Positions 1 to 10,350 of a stretch of 64,000 nucleotides of DNA are shown here, one piece after another (within the stretch, counting starts at the first letter, position 1; the number at the start of each line of letters is the position of its first letter). This DNA comes from Syntrophaceae bacterium UBA7520 (GTDB lineage Bacteria; Desulfobacterota; Syntrophia; Syntrophales; Smithellaceae). Location: NCBI GenBank assembly GCA_002478265.1, contig DLNC01000027.1, forward strand, positions 28,570 to 92,569. The letters are read 5' to 3'. Under the pieces are notes generated by a model. That model had not been told where the DNA came from, ran no database searches, and was given only the letters and a program-made list of their open reading frames with translations. The position numbers and the translations under genes are program-made.

Positions 1-529
1 TGCTAACGATGTCCATGAGAAAACCGCCGGAAAGCATGCCGCTTTGCACGATGAGCGAAACATGACCCGGAATTAAACCGCTCTTGACGGCTTCCGGAGC
101 CATGAAGGAAAAAACGTGCCCTTGCACGCCATCTACCATACCCATGCAGTTTGGTCCCCACAGGCGGATACCGGTTTGTTTTTTGATATCCAGAAGCTCG
201 TTTTGTAATTTGTCTCCCTCCGCGCCGATTTCCGCAAAGCCCGCGGATTCAATGATCACTCCCGGGATTTTTTTATCCGCGCAGTCGCGGACGGCCTGTG
301 GCACTTCCCTGGCGGGAACAAAAATAATAGCCATGTCCACCGCGTCCGGTATTTCCCGAACAGCGGGGTAGCAGGGTAGTCCTTCGATGGTCTTATATTT
401 GGGATTAACCGGATAAATATTTCCCCGGAAGGTGGCAATTAGGTTTTTCAGGATAAAGTTGCCTCCTTTGAAAGGGTTGGGTGAGGCGCCGATAAGGGCA
501 ATACTTTTGGGAGAAAAGAAAAAATCCAT
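1..529 (-). CDS. Acyl-CoA synthetase (ADP-forming), N-terminal part, cut by window edge
   Basis: My translation of the minus strand from an ATG at 527-529 stays open to base 1, giving about 176 residues that run off the window. It opens MDFFFSPKSIALIGASPNPF, the Rossmann start of the CoA-binding domain of NDP-forming acyl-CoA synthetases (succinyl-CoA synthetase alpha-like). Later come the family-typical GVIIESAGFAEIG, RLWGPNCMG and LIVQSGMLSGG. The family makes acyl-CoA and ADP from acid, CoA and ATP, or runs in reverse to conserve ATP. The catalytic His and ATP-grasp parts would lie outside the window. The atp operon lies upstream in the same direction but is separated by a terminator, so it is probably a separate unit. 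Confidence 0.85.
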   Translation of the reverse strand, partial: MDFFFSPKSIALIGASPNPFKGGNFILKNLIATFRGNIYPVNPKYKTIEGLPCYPAVREIPDAVDMAIIFVPAREVPQAVRDCADKKIPGVIIESAGFAEIGAEGDKLQNELLDIKKQTGIRLWGPNCMGMVDGVQGHVFSFMAPEAVKSGLIPGHVSLIVQSGMLSGGFLMDIVS

Positions 530-560
530 TTTCAGAGGCTCCGTATATTATATGATTTTT

Positions 561-599
561 CATAAAAAATAAGGCAGCGCTTTATTTACGCGCTGCCTT
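561..599 (-). terminator. Rho-independent terminator of the atp operon
   Basis: A perfect 10-bp stem (571-580 with 590-599, loop of nine) is followed on the minus strand by ATTTTTTATG. It lies 32 bp past the atpC stop and before the acyl-CoA synthetase start. Confidence 0.85.
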
Positions 600-631
600 G
601 AAAACTATTCTTACAGATTATCTTGAAAATT

Positions 632-1048
632 TTATCGCGAAGGTTCTTTTTCCGCGGTGCTTATCCTGGCGATGGCTCTGGCTAGGGCGGCGCGCATTTT
701 TTCGAAATCCTCGTTATCCCTGGTGATTTTTGCGAGGCGCGCTTCCGCGTTATCCTTGGCTTTTCTGGCTCTGGTAATATCGATCTGATCAGATCTTTCC
801 GCTGTTTCGATCAGGATGGTGACTTTATTTGATGTCACTTCCGCGTAGCCCGTGTTTACGGCAAAATACACTTTTTTATTGTTTCTGGTGAAATTCAACT
901 GTCCGATATCCACCGCGCTGAGCATAGCTTCGTGGCCGCGCAGCACGCCGAATTCGCCTTCCACGCCAGGTATGGTAACTTCTTCCACGTAGCCTGAAAA
1001 AGCCATCTTTTCCGGGGTGACAATTTCGAGCATCAATTCATCCGCCAT
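632..1048 (-). CDS. atpC: F1F0 ATP synthase epsilon subunit
   Basis: 138 residues, normal for the family. The N-terminal beta-sandwich is clear (LEIVTPEKMAFSGYVEEVTI, then PGVEGEFGVLRGHEAML), and the C-terminal half is the charged helical hairpin (ITRARKAKDNAEARLAK). Epsilon joins gamma to the c-ring and its C-terminal helices can inhibit ATP hydrolysis. It is the last gene of the operon, 21 bp after atpD, and is followed by the terminator at 561-599. Confidence 0.97.
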   Translation of the reverse strand: MADELMLEIVTPEKMAFSGYVEEVTIPGVEGEFGVLRGHEAMLSAVDIGQLNFTRNNKKVYFAVNTGYAEVTSNKVTILIETAERSDQIDITRARKAKDNAEARLAKITRDNEDFEKMRAALARAIARISTAEKEPSR

Positions 1049-1069
1049 GGTTTTCCTCCCCCTGCAAAA

Positions 1070-2476
<1,407 letters not shown>

Positions 2477-2539
2477 AACTATCTCCTTAACAATAGTCGT
2501 ATTTGTAATATTTCATCGCGGCATTGAGCCGCGTATCTT

Positions 2540-3415
2540 TTATCCTTTGGCCAGCGCTTCCGTGCCGCCGACGATATCCATAAGTTCCGCCGTGATGGCC
2601 GCCTGCCTGGCCTTGTTCATTTTCAACGTCAGCGAACGGATTAACTCTTCGCAGTTACTTGTCGCGTTGTCCATCGCCGCCATTCTCGCGCCGTTTTCCC
2701 CCGCGGATGTTTCCAAAAGCGCACGGTAAACCAGCACATGCACGTACATCGGCAGAAGTTTCTGCAGGAGGGCTTCTTCCGAAGGTTCATAAAGGTAATC
2801 AAGGCGTTTGTCGGATTCCGCGTCCACGTCCTGTCCGATGGAAGGAAGGGGGAAGAGCCGCACCACCGTGGGTTTCTGCACGGAGACATTCACAAACTGA
2901 TTGTAAATCAGATAAAGCTCATCGTATTCCTCTTTGATAAAAGGCGTGATTACTTCATTGGAAATGGCAACCGCCAACGTCATATCAAATTTGCCAAAGA
3001 CATCCACGTACTGGTTAATGACGTTCGCCTTTTTGCGGAAGAAATCGCGGGATTTTCTGCCCACCGTGATTAACGAAACATCTTTGCCGTCCTGAGTCTT
3101 TTCGCGCAGAAATCGTTCCGTGGCTTTGATCAGGTTCGAGTTGAAGCCGCCGCAAAGCCCGCGGTCGGCCGTCATGCAGATAACGCGGATTCTTTTCGGT
3201 TCGCGCACCGCCAGGAGAGGATGCGAGATGCTTTCCACGCGCAGGGCCAGAGAATTGAGCACATCCATGAATTTGCCGGCGTAAGGGCGGAAATTATCCA
3301 TCCGCATCTGCGCTGCTTTAAATTTGGATGCCGCGACCATATTCATCGCGCGCGTAATCTGCTTTGTTTTCTGAACGGCGCCTACTTTTCTTTTTATATC
3401 TTTAAGAGATGCCAC
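2540..3415 (-). CDS. atpG: F1F0 ATP synthase gamma subunit
   Basis: 291 residues. It shows the conserved N-terminal helix (MASLKDIKRKVGAVQKTKQI, then TRAMNMVAASKF), the DRGLCGGFN motif and the C-terminal helix ending NKARQAAITAEL. Gamma is the rotating shaft that couples proton flow to beta-subunit catalysis. It sits between atpA and atpD as in most bacteria. Confidence 0.98.
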   Translation of the reverse strand: MASLKDIKRKVGAVQKTKQITRAMNMVAASKFKAAQMRMDNFRPYAGKFMDVLNSLALRVESISHPLLAVREPKRIRVICMTADRGLCGGFNSNLIKATERFLREKTQDGKDVSLITVGRKSRDFFRKKANVINQYVDVFGKFDMTLAVAISNEVITPFIKEEYDELYLIYNQFVNVSVQKPTVVRLFPLPSIGQDVDAESDKRLDYLYEPSEEALLQKLLPMYVHVLVYRALLETSAGENGARMAAMDNATSNCEELIRSLTLKMNKARQAAITAELMDIVGGTEALAKG

Positions 3416-3451
3416 TTACATTCTCCTCAAATGCTTAAGTTAATGAATAAG

Positions 3452-4966
3452 TTAATCGGCGACAAAGGCGGAATCGAACGCCGTAAGCATTTCCTTGAGT
3501 TTCTTTTCTAGTTCAGGCGAAATAACTTTCTGGTCTTCAATTTCCTGCAAAAGTTGCGGATATTTGCTCTCCACGAAACTCAGGAGTTGCTGTTCGTAAG
3601 CGCGGACTTTTTCCACTTCGTATTTGTCAATGAAGCCCCTGGTTCCGGCGAAAAGCACCACCACTTCCTTGGCGAGCGACATTGGCGCGAATTGCGGCTG
3701 CTTGAGCAATTCAACCAGGCGCACGCCACGGTCCAGCTGTGCCTGCGTGGATTTGTCTAGATCGGAACCGAACTGAGCGAAAGCCGCCAGTTCCCGATAC
3801 TGGGCCAGGTCCAGTTTTAAAGTTCCGGCCACCTGCTTCATGGCTTTTACCTGCGCGGCGCCGCCGACGCGGGAAACCGAAAGACCGACGTTAATGGCCG
3901 GACGGATACCGGAGAAAAACAGGCTCGGCTCGAGATACACCTGTCCGTCGGTGATCGAAATAACGTTGGTCGGGATATACGCGGAAACGTCACCCGCCTG
4001 TGTCTCAATAACCGGCAGCGCGGTGAGAGATCCCCCGCCGAGTTCGGCGCTGACACGCGCGGCGCGCTCCAGCAGACGGGAATGGTTATAAAAAATATCA
4101 CCGGGGAAAGCTTCGCGTCCGGGAGGACGGCGCAAAAGCAGAGAAATCTGCCGGTAGGCCACCGCCTGTTTGGAGAGGTCATCATAAATAATCAGCGCGT
4201 CCTGGCCATTGTCGCGGAAGTATTCGCCAATGCTGCAGCCGGCGTAGGCAGCGATATACTGCAGCGTAGCCGGGTCGGAAGCGCAACCGGCGACAACGCA
4301 GGTGTAGGACAGGGCATCATGTTTTTTTAGGTTTTCCACCACCTGGGCCACTGTTGATTTTTTCTGGCCGATGGCCACGTAAATACATTTTATGCCCGTG
4401 TCTTTCTGCCGGATGATCGCGTCAACGCAGATAGCTGTTTTGCCGATCTGACGGTCACCAATAATCAGTTCACGCTGACCGCGTCCGATGGGAGTCATCG
4501 CGTCGATGGCTTTCAGCCCCGTGTACATAGGTTCATTGACCGGCTGACGCTGAATAACGCCGGGGGCGACCATTTCGATACGGCGATACTCCTTCGTTTC
4601 GATGGGGCCTTTTCCGTCCAGCGGCTTTCCCGTCGCATCAATGATGCGCCCCAAAAGAGCTTCTCCAACCGGCACCTGCGCGATTTTTCCCGTTCTTTTT
4701 ACGATATCGCCTTCCTTGATGTGGGTGACTTCGCCCAGAACGGCCACGCCGACGTTGTCCGCTTCCAGATTGAGGACCATGCCCAAAATGCCGCCGGGGA
4801 ACTCCAGAAGCTCCATCGCCATGGCGTTTTGCACGCCGTAAACTCTGGCAATGCCGTCACCCACGGACAGAACGGTTCCTGTCTCGCTTATATCCAGCTT
4901 CTTTTCGTAGCTTTTGATTTGTTCAGAAATAATTTGACTGATTTCTTCTGCTTTAATTGTTTCCAT
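3452..4966 (-). CDS. atpA: F1F0 ATP synthase alpha subunit
   Basis: 504 residues, full length. The P-loop is GDRQIGKT, and PGREAFPGDIFY and the C-terminal SLLKQ-type region match alpha subunits. Alpha carries the non-catalytic nucleotide sites of the F1 hexamer. It starts 3 bp after atpH, which implies translational coupling. The N-terminus (IKAEEISQIISEQIKSYEKK) is the helix that contacts delta. Confidence 0.98.
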   Translation of the reverse strand: METIKAEEISQIISEQIKSYEKKLDISETGTVLSVGDGIARVYGVQNAMAMELLEFPGGILGMVLNLEADNVGVAVLGEVTHIKEGDIVKRTGKIAQVPVGEALLGRIIDATGKPLDGKGPIETKEYRRIEMVAPGVIQRQPVNEPMYTGLKAIDAMTPIGRGQRELIIGDRQIGKTAICVDAIIRQKDTGIKCIYVAIGQKKSTVAQVVENLKKHDALSYTCVVAGCASDPATLQYIAAYAGCSIGEYFRDNGQDALIIYDDLSKQAVAYRQISLLLRRPPGREAFPGDIFYNHSRLLERAARVSAELGGGSLTALPVIETQAGDVSAYIPTNVISITDGQVYLEPSLFFSGIRPAINVGLSVSRVGGAAQVKAMKQVAGTLKLDLAQYRELAAFAQFGSDLDKSTQAQLDRGVRLVELLKQPQFAPMSLAKEVVVLFAGTRGFIDKYEVEKVRAYEQQLLSFVESKYPQLLQEIEDQKVISPELEKKLKEMLTAFDSAFVAD

Positions 4967-4969
4967 GCC

Positions 4970-5512
4970 TTATCTTGCCTCCCCTAAGAGATTTCTCATA
5001 TTGTTCAACTGGCTTTTTACGCTGCCGTCGTAAAGAGTGTCGCCGACATTGATAATAACGCCGCCTAAAAGTTCAGGATTGGTTTCAATAGTGATATCCG
5101 CTTTGCGCCCGGTAATTTTTTCCATGTTGGCCATGATATATTCCTTCATTTTGTCCGAAAGCGGAAAAGCGGTTTTTACGTTTATCCGCACCTTTTTGAG
5201 CGCTTCATCCATTAACTGACGGTAACACAGTTCAATATCCGGCAGGGTTTCAATCCTCTTTTTATCCACCAGCAGTTTCAAAAAGTTAACCGTCATGCCG
5301 GAAAAATTCAACTGGGAAATGATTTTTTCCACCACTGCCTTCTTATTATCCTGTTCGATAATCGGATTGGCTAAAAAATCTTTAAGCGCTTTGTTTTGCG
5401 AAATGATGGAGGAAAATTTACTTAGTTCGGAATGATATTGCTCGATCTTTTTTTCTTGGGCCGCGATTTCAAAAAAAGCGCGGGCGTATCTTTTGGAAAT
5501 ATTGCTGATCAA
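4970..5512 (-). CDS. atpH: F1F0 ATP synthase delta subunit
   Basis: 180 residues, OSCP/delta family. It begins MISNISKRYARAFFEIA and ends with the conserved ELLGGVIINVGDTLYDGSV pattern. Delta links the top of F1 to the b-stalk. Its ATG overlaps the stop of atpF by 4 bp, a coupling arrangement also seen between atpF' and atpF. Confidence 0.97.
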   Translation of the reverse strand: MISNISKRYARAFFEIAAQEKKIEQYHSELSKFSSIISQNKALKDFLANPIIEQDNKKAVVEKIISQLNFSGMTVNFLKLLVDKKRIETLPDIELCYRQLMDEALKKVRINVKTAFPLSDKMKEYIMANMEKITGRKADITIETNPELLGGVIINVGDTLYDGSVKSQLNNMRNLLGEAR

Positions 5513-6099
5513 TTTTTGCTCACCACCTTATCCATGTATTCCTTGATCATCGCTTCATGATCTTTTTCGGTAATGTTTCTTTTCAGGATTTCTTCCGCCA
5601 TGTTCACGGAAAGTTGCACCGCCTCGAGGCGCAGCTGCGCGGCAGCTTTTTGCAGTTCCTGTTCGATGCGCGCCTGGGCGTCTTCCTTCATCTTCTGGGC
5701 TACTTTCTGGGCGTCATCGATAATTTTCTGCTTCTCGGCAACCCCCTGCGCCTTGATCATTTCGAAGATGGAATCAATTTCTTCGGAAGCCTTGTCGATT
5801 TTTTCCGAGTATTGGCGGTATTTTACTTCCGCCTCTGTTTTCTGTTTTGTCGCGTTTTCTATGTTATCTTTTATTTCCTTGCGCCGGTCGATGAAGAAAT
5901 CTTTTATTTTTGCTGCCAGCAGCCAGTAGAGAAAGCCCATTAAGATGATAAAATTGAATGTTTTCCACGCAAGTTCAATCCATTCTTCCTTGCTGTGCCC
6001 GCCTTCACCGCCTTCCGCGTAAGCCAGGCCAGCAAAACAGATTACAAAACAGATCAGCGCAAAAGTGTAAAACCATTTTGATCGGCCTAAGTTTTTCAT
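5509..6099 (-). CDS. atpF: F1F0 ATP synthase b subunit, with signal-like N-terminus
   Basis: 196 residues. The first 28 residues (basic MKNLGRSK, then a hydrophobic run ending LAYAEGG) look like a signal peptide. A second hydrophobic segment (FNFIILMGFLYWLLAAKI) follows, then a long heptad-rich coiled coil. This preceding signal-like segment is, from memory, common in deltaproteobacterial AtpF. The protein forms the peripheral stalk with b'. It overlaps atpH and atpF' by 4 bp each. Confidence 0.93.
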   Translation of the reverse strand: MKNLGRSKWFYTFALICFVICFAGLAYAEGGEGGHSKEEWIELAWKTFNFIILMGFLYWLLAAKIKDFFIDRRKEIKDNIENATKQKTEAEVKYRQYSEKIDKASEEIDSIFEMIKAQGVAEKQKIIDDAQKVAQKMKEDAQARIEQELQKAAAQLRLEAVQLSVNMAEEILKRNITEKDHEAMIKEYMDKVVSKN

Positions 6100-6530
6100 C
6101 GGACACTCCTTCCCAGGACCTTCGTGGCAATATCCACGGACAATGTTTTGGATTGATTTTGCAAAACCTGTCTTGCCGCGGAAACTTCCCTTTCCATCTT
6201 AGACTGAAATTCCTGAATCAGAGAGGGAATTTCATTGCGCACGGCATCGACAATCTTGCGCGCCTGCTCATTGCCTTCCTGGATAATTTCTTTTTTCAGA
6301 TCGGAACCCTTGGTCTTGGCCTGCCTGAGCTTGTCTTCATACTCAGATGCTTTTTTGTCCACGGCGTCATTGAAAAGTTTTATTTCGTTTTCCAGCTCTT
6401 CCAGCTGTTTTTTGCGCCGGTCGATGATGCTCAACACGGGTTTGTAAAGCAGGAAATTCAGCACGAAAACAAGGCCCAGGAAAATCGCCATCTGGACCAG
6501 AAGTGTTATATCGGGAAGAACAGTAACCAT
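6096..6530 (-). CDS. atpF': F1F0 ATP synthase b' subunit
   Basis: 144 residues. It has one N-terminal membrane helix (LPDITLLVQMAIFLGLVFVL) followed by a continuous charged coiled coil, and is shorter than atpF. Paired b/b' subunits form a heterodimeric stator. It is the first gene of the unit; the a and c genes (atpB, atpE) are absent here and must be elsewhere, as is usual in this group. Confidence 0.93.
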   Translation of the reverse strand: MVTVLPDITLLVQMAIFLGLVFVLNFLLYKPVLSIIDRRKKQLEELENEIKLFNDAVDKKASEYEDKLRQAKTKGSDLKKEIIQEGNEQARKIVDAVRNEIPSLIQEFQSKMEREVSAARQVLQNQSKTLSVDIATKVLGRSVR

Positions 6531-6554
6531 TTTTTACCTCTTAATTTGCGGCAT

Positions 6555-6601
6555 AAAAAAAGCCGTCCCATGAACATTTTATTTGTTCACAAAACGGCTT
6601 T
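6555..6601 (-). terminator. Terminator-like hairpin in the atp operon leader
   Basis: On the minus strand an 8-bp stem (6594-6601 with 6559-6566) encloses a 6-bp inner stem (6584-6589 with 6571-6576) and is followed by seven T. It ends about 25 bp before atpF'. It could end read-through from the shape operon, or act as an attenuator, because a candidate promoter lies upstream of it. Confidence 0.6.
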
Positions 6602-6719
6602 CATCACTTAGCATTACCTCAAACGTGGAAATTATGTTGTTTAAGCTACAGATGTTTTGAATATTTTGTAAAGGTAGCGCTGGGGAACCTTACTAAACGA
6701 TACCCAAAACTCGTGATGT

Positions 6720-6748
6720 TAATAAACATAAGCATGACCGGTTGTCAA
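6720..6748 (-). promoter_or_regulatory. Candidate sigma-70 promoter for the atp operon
   Basis: The minus strand reads TTGACA (6743-6748), then 17 bp, then TTATTA (6720-6725). It is about 190 bp upstream of atpF'. The rest of 6531-6889 holds the hairpin at 6555-6601 and no gene I can support. Confidence 0.5.
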
Positions 6749-6889
6749 GCTTTTTTCTGACCGGCAGTCTAATTTTTTAGAGATAAATGTAGGGCGGTGA
6801 GCGCAACGCGGCTAAGCGCTTATGTGCCTGATATTATTTATTAATTACTTGCGGGCCTACCGTTTAGCTTTCCTGTTACAATTTACAAT

Positions 6890-7255
6890 TTATTCCGCGG
6901 TCTTCTTCTGTCCGGACGAGCTCATCTGCGATTTTCCGTCAAAAAAAGCCCCTTCTTCCATGATAAAAACCGGCGTATTTACATCGCCTAAAAATTTTCC
7001 GGTGGAATGAATATGCACTTTGTCCTTTACGTTCATGTTACCCTGCACTTCACCGCTGATGTAGATGCTTTTGACAGAAATAGTGGCTTTGACCAGCGCG
7101 CCCTCTCCGACAACCAGGGAGCCCTGCCCGTTAATTTCACCCTGGAAATCTCCGTCAATGCGCACGGAACCGTTGAAAATCAGCTTGCCGGTGAATTCGG
7201 CGCCTTTGCCCAAAATTGCCTTGATGTCATCGCTTTCCTGTTTTTTCTCCCACAT
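6890..7255 (-). CDS. Bactofilin (polymer-forming cytoskeletal protein)
   Basis: 121 residues. The core is a run of short beta-strand repeats typical of the bactofilin right-handed beta-helix (GKLIFNGSVRIDGDFQGEIN, SLVVGEGALVKATI, IYISGEVQGNM). The tail is short and polar. Bactofilins form nucleotide-free filaments that scaffold cell-wall enzymes. Its place just after rodA/mrdA/mreBCD fits a role in shape or wall synthesis. A good ribosome site (GGGAGGA) precedes the ATG. Confidence 0.92.
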   Translation of the reverse strand: MWEKKQESDDIKAILGKGAEFTGKLIFNGSVRIDGDFQGEINGQGSLVVGEGALVKATISVKSIYISGEVQGNMNVKDKVHIHSTGKFLGDVNTPVFIMEEGAFFDGKSQMSSSGQKKTAE

Positions 7256-7326
7256 TTTGTTTCCTCCCGGTGTATTTCAAAATCAGTGGTGATAATTTTT
7301 CGATATGTCCAATATATCATTAATCG

Positions 7327-8448
7327 CTACTCATGCAAAATAAATCTTCGCGCGTTTATGTTCATCAATAAACCCGTGGCGGCCATAAAAGAAATCATAG
7401 CGGAACCGCCGTAACTTAAAAACGGCAGCGGAATGCCCACCACCGGCAGAACTCCCAGCACCATGCCGATGTTGATAAATATCTGCCAGGAAAAAAGAGC
7501 AACGATACCGAACGCGATAACAGTGCCGGATAAATCTCTGGCGTGCAGGGCGATTTTCAGGCACCAAAAAATAAGGATCATTAAAAGAAGAATCAGGATA
7601 AACCCGCCGACAAAACCCCATTCCTCGGCAAAAACGGAAAAAACAAAATCCGTCTGCTGTTCGGGCAAAAACTTCAACTGTGTCTGCGTACCGTTTAAAA
7701 AACCTTTGCCGAAAAGGCCGCCCGAACCCACGGCAATCATTGACTGAATTATATGATAACCGGCGCCGAGCGGGTCGCGCTCCGGGTTGAAAAAGATAAT
7801 CAACCTCTCTTTTTGGTAATCTTTCAGAAAATGCCACACCACGGGAACGGACAGCAAAAAACCGGAAAAAGCGATGATAAAAGATTTCCAGTTGACGCCC
7901 AGAAAAAAAATGACTGAGGCGGAGACGAGAATCAGAATCATCGCCGTTCCCAAATCCGGCTGCTTTAAAATAAGAGCGAAAGGAACAAGGACAAAGAACA
8001 GCGGCACAACGAGTTCGCGCAACTTGTATGGTTTTACGGATTTGTGGTCTTCGAAATAACGGGCCAGAAAAAGAATAAGCGCCAGCTTCATCGGTTCCGA
8101 TGGTTGAAAGGCAAAACCGCCGAGCGAAAGCCATCTTTGTGAGCCATGCATTGTGTAGCCGACGAAATAAACCAGCAGCAAAAACGCGACGCAAATGCCA
8201 TAAATAACGTAGGCCCCTTTGACAATGAATCTGTAATCGATAAAGTATGTTATCGTCATGGCAATCATGCCCAGCAGCACCCATTGTATTTGCTTAATAT
8301 AAAAAGGAAGCTGCTTTTCCGCGGCGGAGAAAGTGTAGCCGGCGGAATAAATATTGATAATGCCGATGACGCAGATGGAAAGAACAATTGCCAAAAGCGC
8401 CCAGTCAATACTATGAAGATTACTGCGTTCAGTTTTCGAGACAAGCAT
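7327..8448 (-). CDS. rodA: Rod-shape peptidoglycan glycosyltransferase RodA (SEDS)
   Basis: 373 residues with about ten membrane segments. SEDS signatures include ILKQPDLGTAMI, the ERDPLGAGYHIIQSMIAVGSGG stretch at 7730-7800, and the C-terminal PLPFLSYGGSAM. RodA polymerises lipid II during cell elongation, partnered by the class B PBP encoded directly upstream. The start has AGGAAA five bases before the ATG. Confidence 0.97.
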   Translation of the reverse strand: MLVSKTERSNLHSIDWALLAIVLSICVIGIINIYSAGYTFSAAEKQLPFYIKQIQWVLLGMIAMTITYFIDYRFIVKGAYVIYGICVAFLLLVYFVGYTMHGSQRWLSLGGFAFQPSEPMKLALILFLARYFEDHKSVKPYKLRELVVPLFFVLVPFALILKQPDLGTAMILILVSASVIFFLGVNWKSFIIAFSGFLLSVPVVWHFLKDYQKERLIIFFNPERDPLGAGYHIIQSMIAVGSGGLFGKGFLNGTQTQLKFLPEQQTDFVFSVFAEEWGFVGGFILILLLMILIFWCLKIALHARDLSGTVIAFGIVALFSWQIFINIGMVLGVLPVVGIPLPFLSYGGSAMISFMAATGLLMNINARRFILHE

Positions 8449-8460
8449 AAAATTTCCTGA

Positions 8461-10350
8461 TTATGGATTGGTTATCTCTTGCCGCGGTCTTTGCGCCATG
8501 ATTGCGGCTTCCTCTTTGGGTTTGCCATTACGGAAATACTCCTCCAGTATCTGTCGGGCGATCGGCGCGGCTACCGCGCCGCCGCCGCCCGCGTTCTCCA
8601 CCACCACGGCGATGACTATTTCCGGATTTTTTGCCGGAGCATAAGCGACAAAAAGCGCGTGGTCTTTATGAATATCCAAAATTCTTTTATCGCGGCGCGC
8701 TCTGGGATCCTGCGGCAGGCCAATGACCTGTGAAGTGCCCGTTTTGCCGCAGACGTCCACTTTCGGCACGCGGGCCGCGCGCCCCGTGCCGGTTTCTTCA
8801 TTTACCACGCCCCAGAGGGCGCTGCTCAAAAGATCAAAGGTATTTTTACTCAAAGGCAATGCGCCTTTCTTCGCCGGCCTGAATTCTTTGAACGGCTTAT
8901 GATCAATTGTTTCAATACGCTGTATCAAATAAGGCTGCCATAATGTGCCGCCGTTGGCAAAAGCGGCATAAGCATTTGCCAACTGCAGGGGCGTAAGCAA
9001 ATTGTAACCCTGGCCGATGGCGATGGAGATGGTTTCTCCAGGCAGCCAGGGTTGTTTCATGCGGGCCATTTTCCATTGCTCGGAAGGAACGATGCCGTTT
9101 TTTTCATTGGGAAAATCAATGCCGGTCAGCTGTCCCAAACCGAAAAGACGCGCGTATTTGGCGATTTTATCAGGCCCCAATAAGCGTCCGACATTGTAAA
9201 AATAAACGTCGCAGGATTCGACGAGCGCCCGGTGCAATTCGACGTGGCCGTGACCGCCTTTTTTCCAGCAGCGGAAAGTTCTGCTGCCCAGGGTGAAAGT
9301 TCCGTCGCAGAAGAATTTTGTCTGAGGGGTAATAATGCCTTCTTCCAGGCCGGCCGCGGCCACAATCAGTTTATAGGTGGAGCCGGGGGGGTATTGTCCG
9401 GAAACGACCCGGTTGGTCATCGGTGAAAGAGGATTGTTGATTAATTTATTCCACTCATCACCGGCTATTCCCAAATTGAATAAATGCGGGTCGAAGGATG
9501 GCGTGCTGACCATCGCCAGCACGGCTCCATCGCGCGGATCGAGAGCGACCACCGCGCCCGCTTTTCCGGCTAAGCCCTGCCAGGCGGCCTTTTGGAGCGC
9601 GGCGTCAATGGTCATGATTACATTATAGCCGGGCAAAGGATCGATACGTCCCAGGTTTTTAATTTCTTTTTCATGCACGTTCACTTCCAGCAACTCGGCG
9701 CCGTTGCGGCCGCGCAGGTAAGAATCCAGCACCTGCTCCACGCCGTATTTGCCGGCGATATCTCCCAAAGCGTAATCGGCGCGCCCGCTTTCCAGGTCGT
9801 CTTTACAAACTTCGCCTGTGTATCCGATGAGGGAAGCGGTTATTTCGCCCTGGGGATAAAGGCGCACGGGAAAAACATCGATAAACAAACCCGGCAAATC
9901 CACGGAGTTCGCTTCCACCACGGCGATTTTTTCCATGCCGACATTTTTCTCCAGGCGTACCGGCAGGTAAGGGCGCACGTCTTTGGGAATCTGCCGATTT
10001 AAATCTATCTGCAGATTTTTCCGCTGGTACATAATCTGCAGCCGTTCCAGCATTCTTTCATGGTCTTTGGCGGCGGAGGGCATATAAACAACGTCAAAAG
10101 AGGGAAGATTATCGGCCAGAACCACGCCGTTGCGGTCCGTAATCACGCCGCGCAACGCCTCAATTTTGCGGAAGCGCACGGAATTGCTTTCCGATCTCTC
10201 TTTCATCTCCTGCGCTTTGATTACCTGCAAATACCAAAGCCTGATCAAAAGCAGGGAAAAGATAATCAGCAATACGGCGAAAACAATTTTAAATTTCTGC
10301 CGAAATTCGGGAGTCTCCGCCGCGTTCAAGACGGTGAAGCGGTTTTCCAT
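8461..10350 (-). CDS. mrdA: Penicillin-binding protein 2 (elongation transpeptidase)
   Basis: 629 residues. It has one N-terminal membrane helix (IVFAVLLIIFSLLLIRLWYL), a PBP dimerisation domain, then a transpeptidase domain with the SxxK motif in PPGSTYKL, SCD as the SxN-type motif, and KTG in CGKTGTSQV. It cross-links peptidoglycan with RodA. Its start lies inside mreD, an overlap of 62 bp; AGAGG nine bases before the ATG supports this start. Confidence 0.96.
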   Translation of the reverse strand: MENRFTVLNAAETPEFRQKFKIVFAVLLIIFSLLLIRLWYLQVIKAQEMKERSESNSVRFRKIEALRGVITDRNGVVLADNLPSFDVVYMPSAAKDHERMLERLQIMYQRKNLQIDLNRQIPKDVRPYLPVRLEKNVGMEKIAVVEANSVDLPGLFIDVFPVRLYPQGEITASLIGYTGEVCKDDLESGRADYALGDIAGKYGVEQVLDSYLRGRNGAELLEVNVHEKEIKNLGRIDPLPGYNVIMTIDAALQKAAWQGLAGKAGAVVALDPRDGAVLAMVSTPSFDPHLFNLGIAGDEWNKLINNPLSPMTNRVVSGQYPPGSTYKLIVAAAGLEEGIITPQTKFFCDGTFTLGSRTFRCWKKGGHGHVELHRALVESCDVYFYNVGRLLGPDKIAKYARLFGLGQLTGIDFPNEKNGIVPSEQWKMARMKQPWLPGETISIAIGQGYNLLTPLQLANAYAAFANGGTLWQPYLIQRIETIDHKPFKEFRPAKKGALPLSKNTFDLLSSALWGVVNEETGTGRAARVPKVDVCGKTGTSQVIGLPQDPRARRDKRILDIHKDHALFVAYAPAKNPEIVIAVVVENAGGGGAVAAPIARQILEEYFRNGKPKEEAAIMAQRPRQEITNP

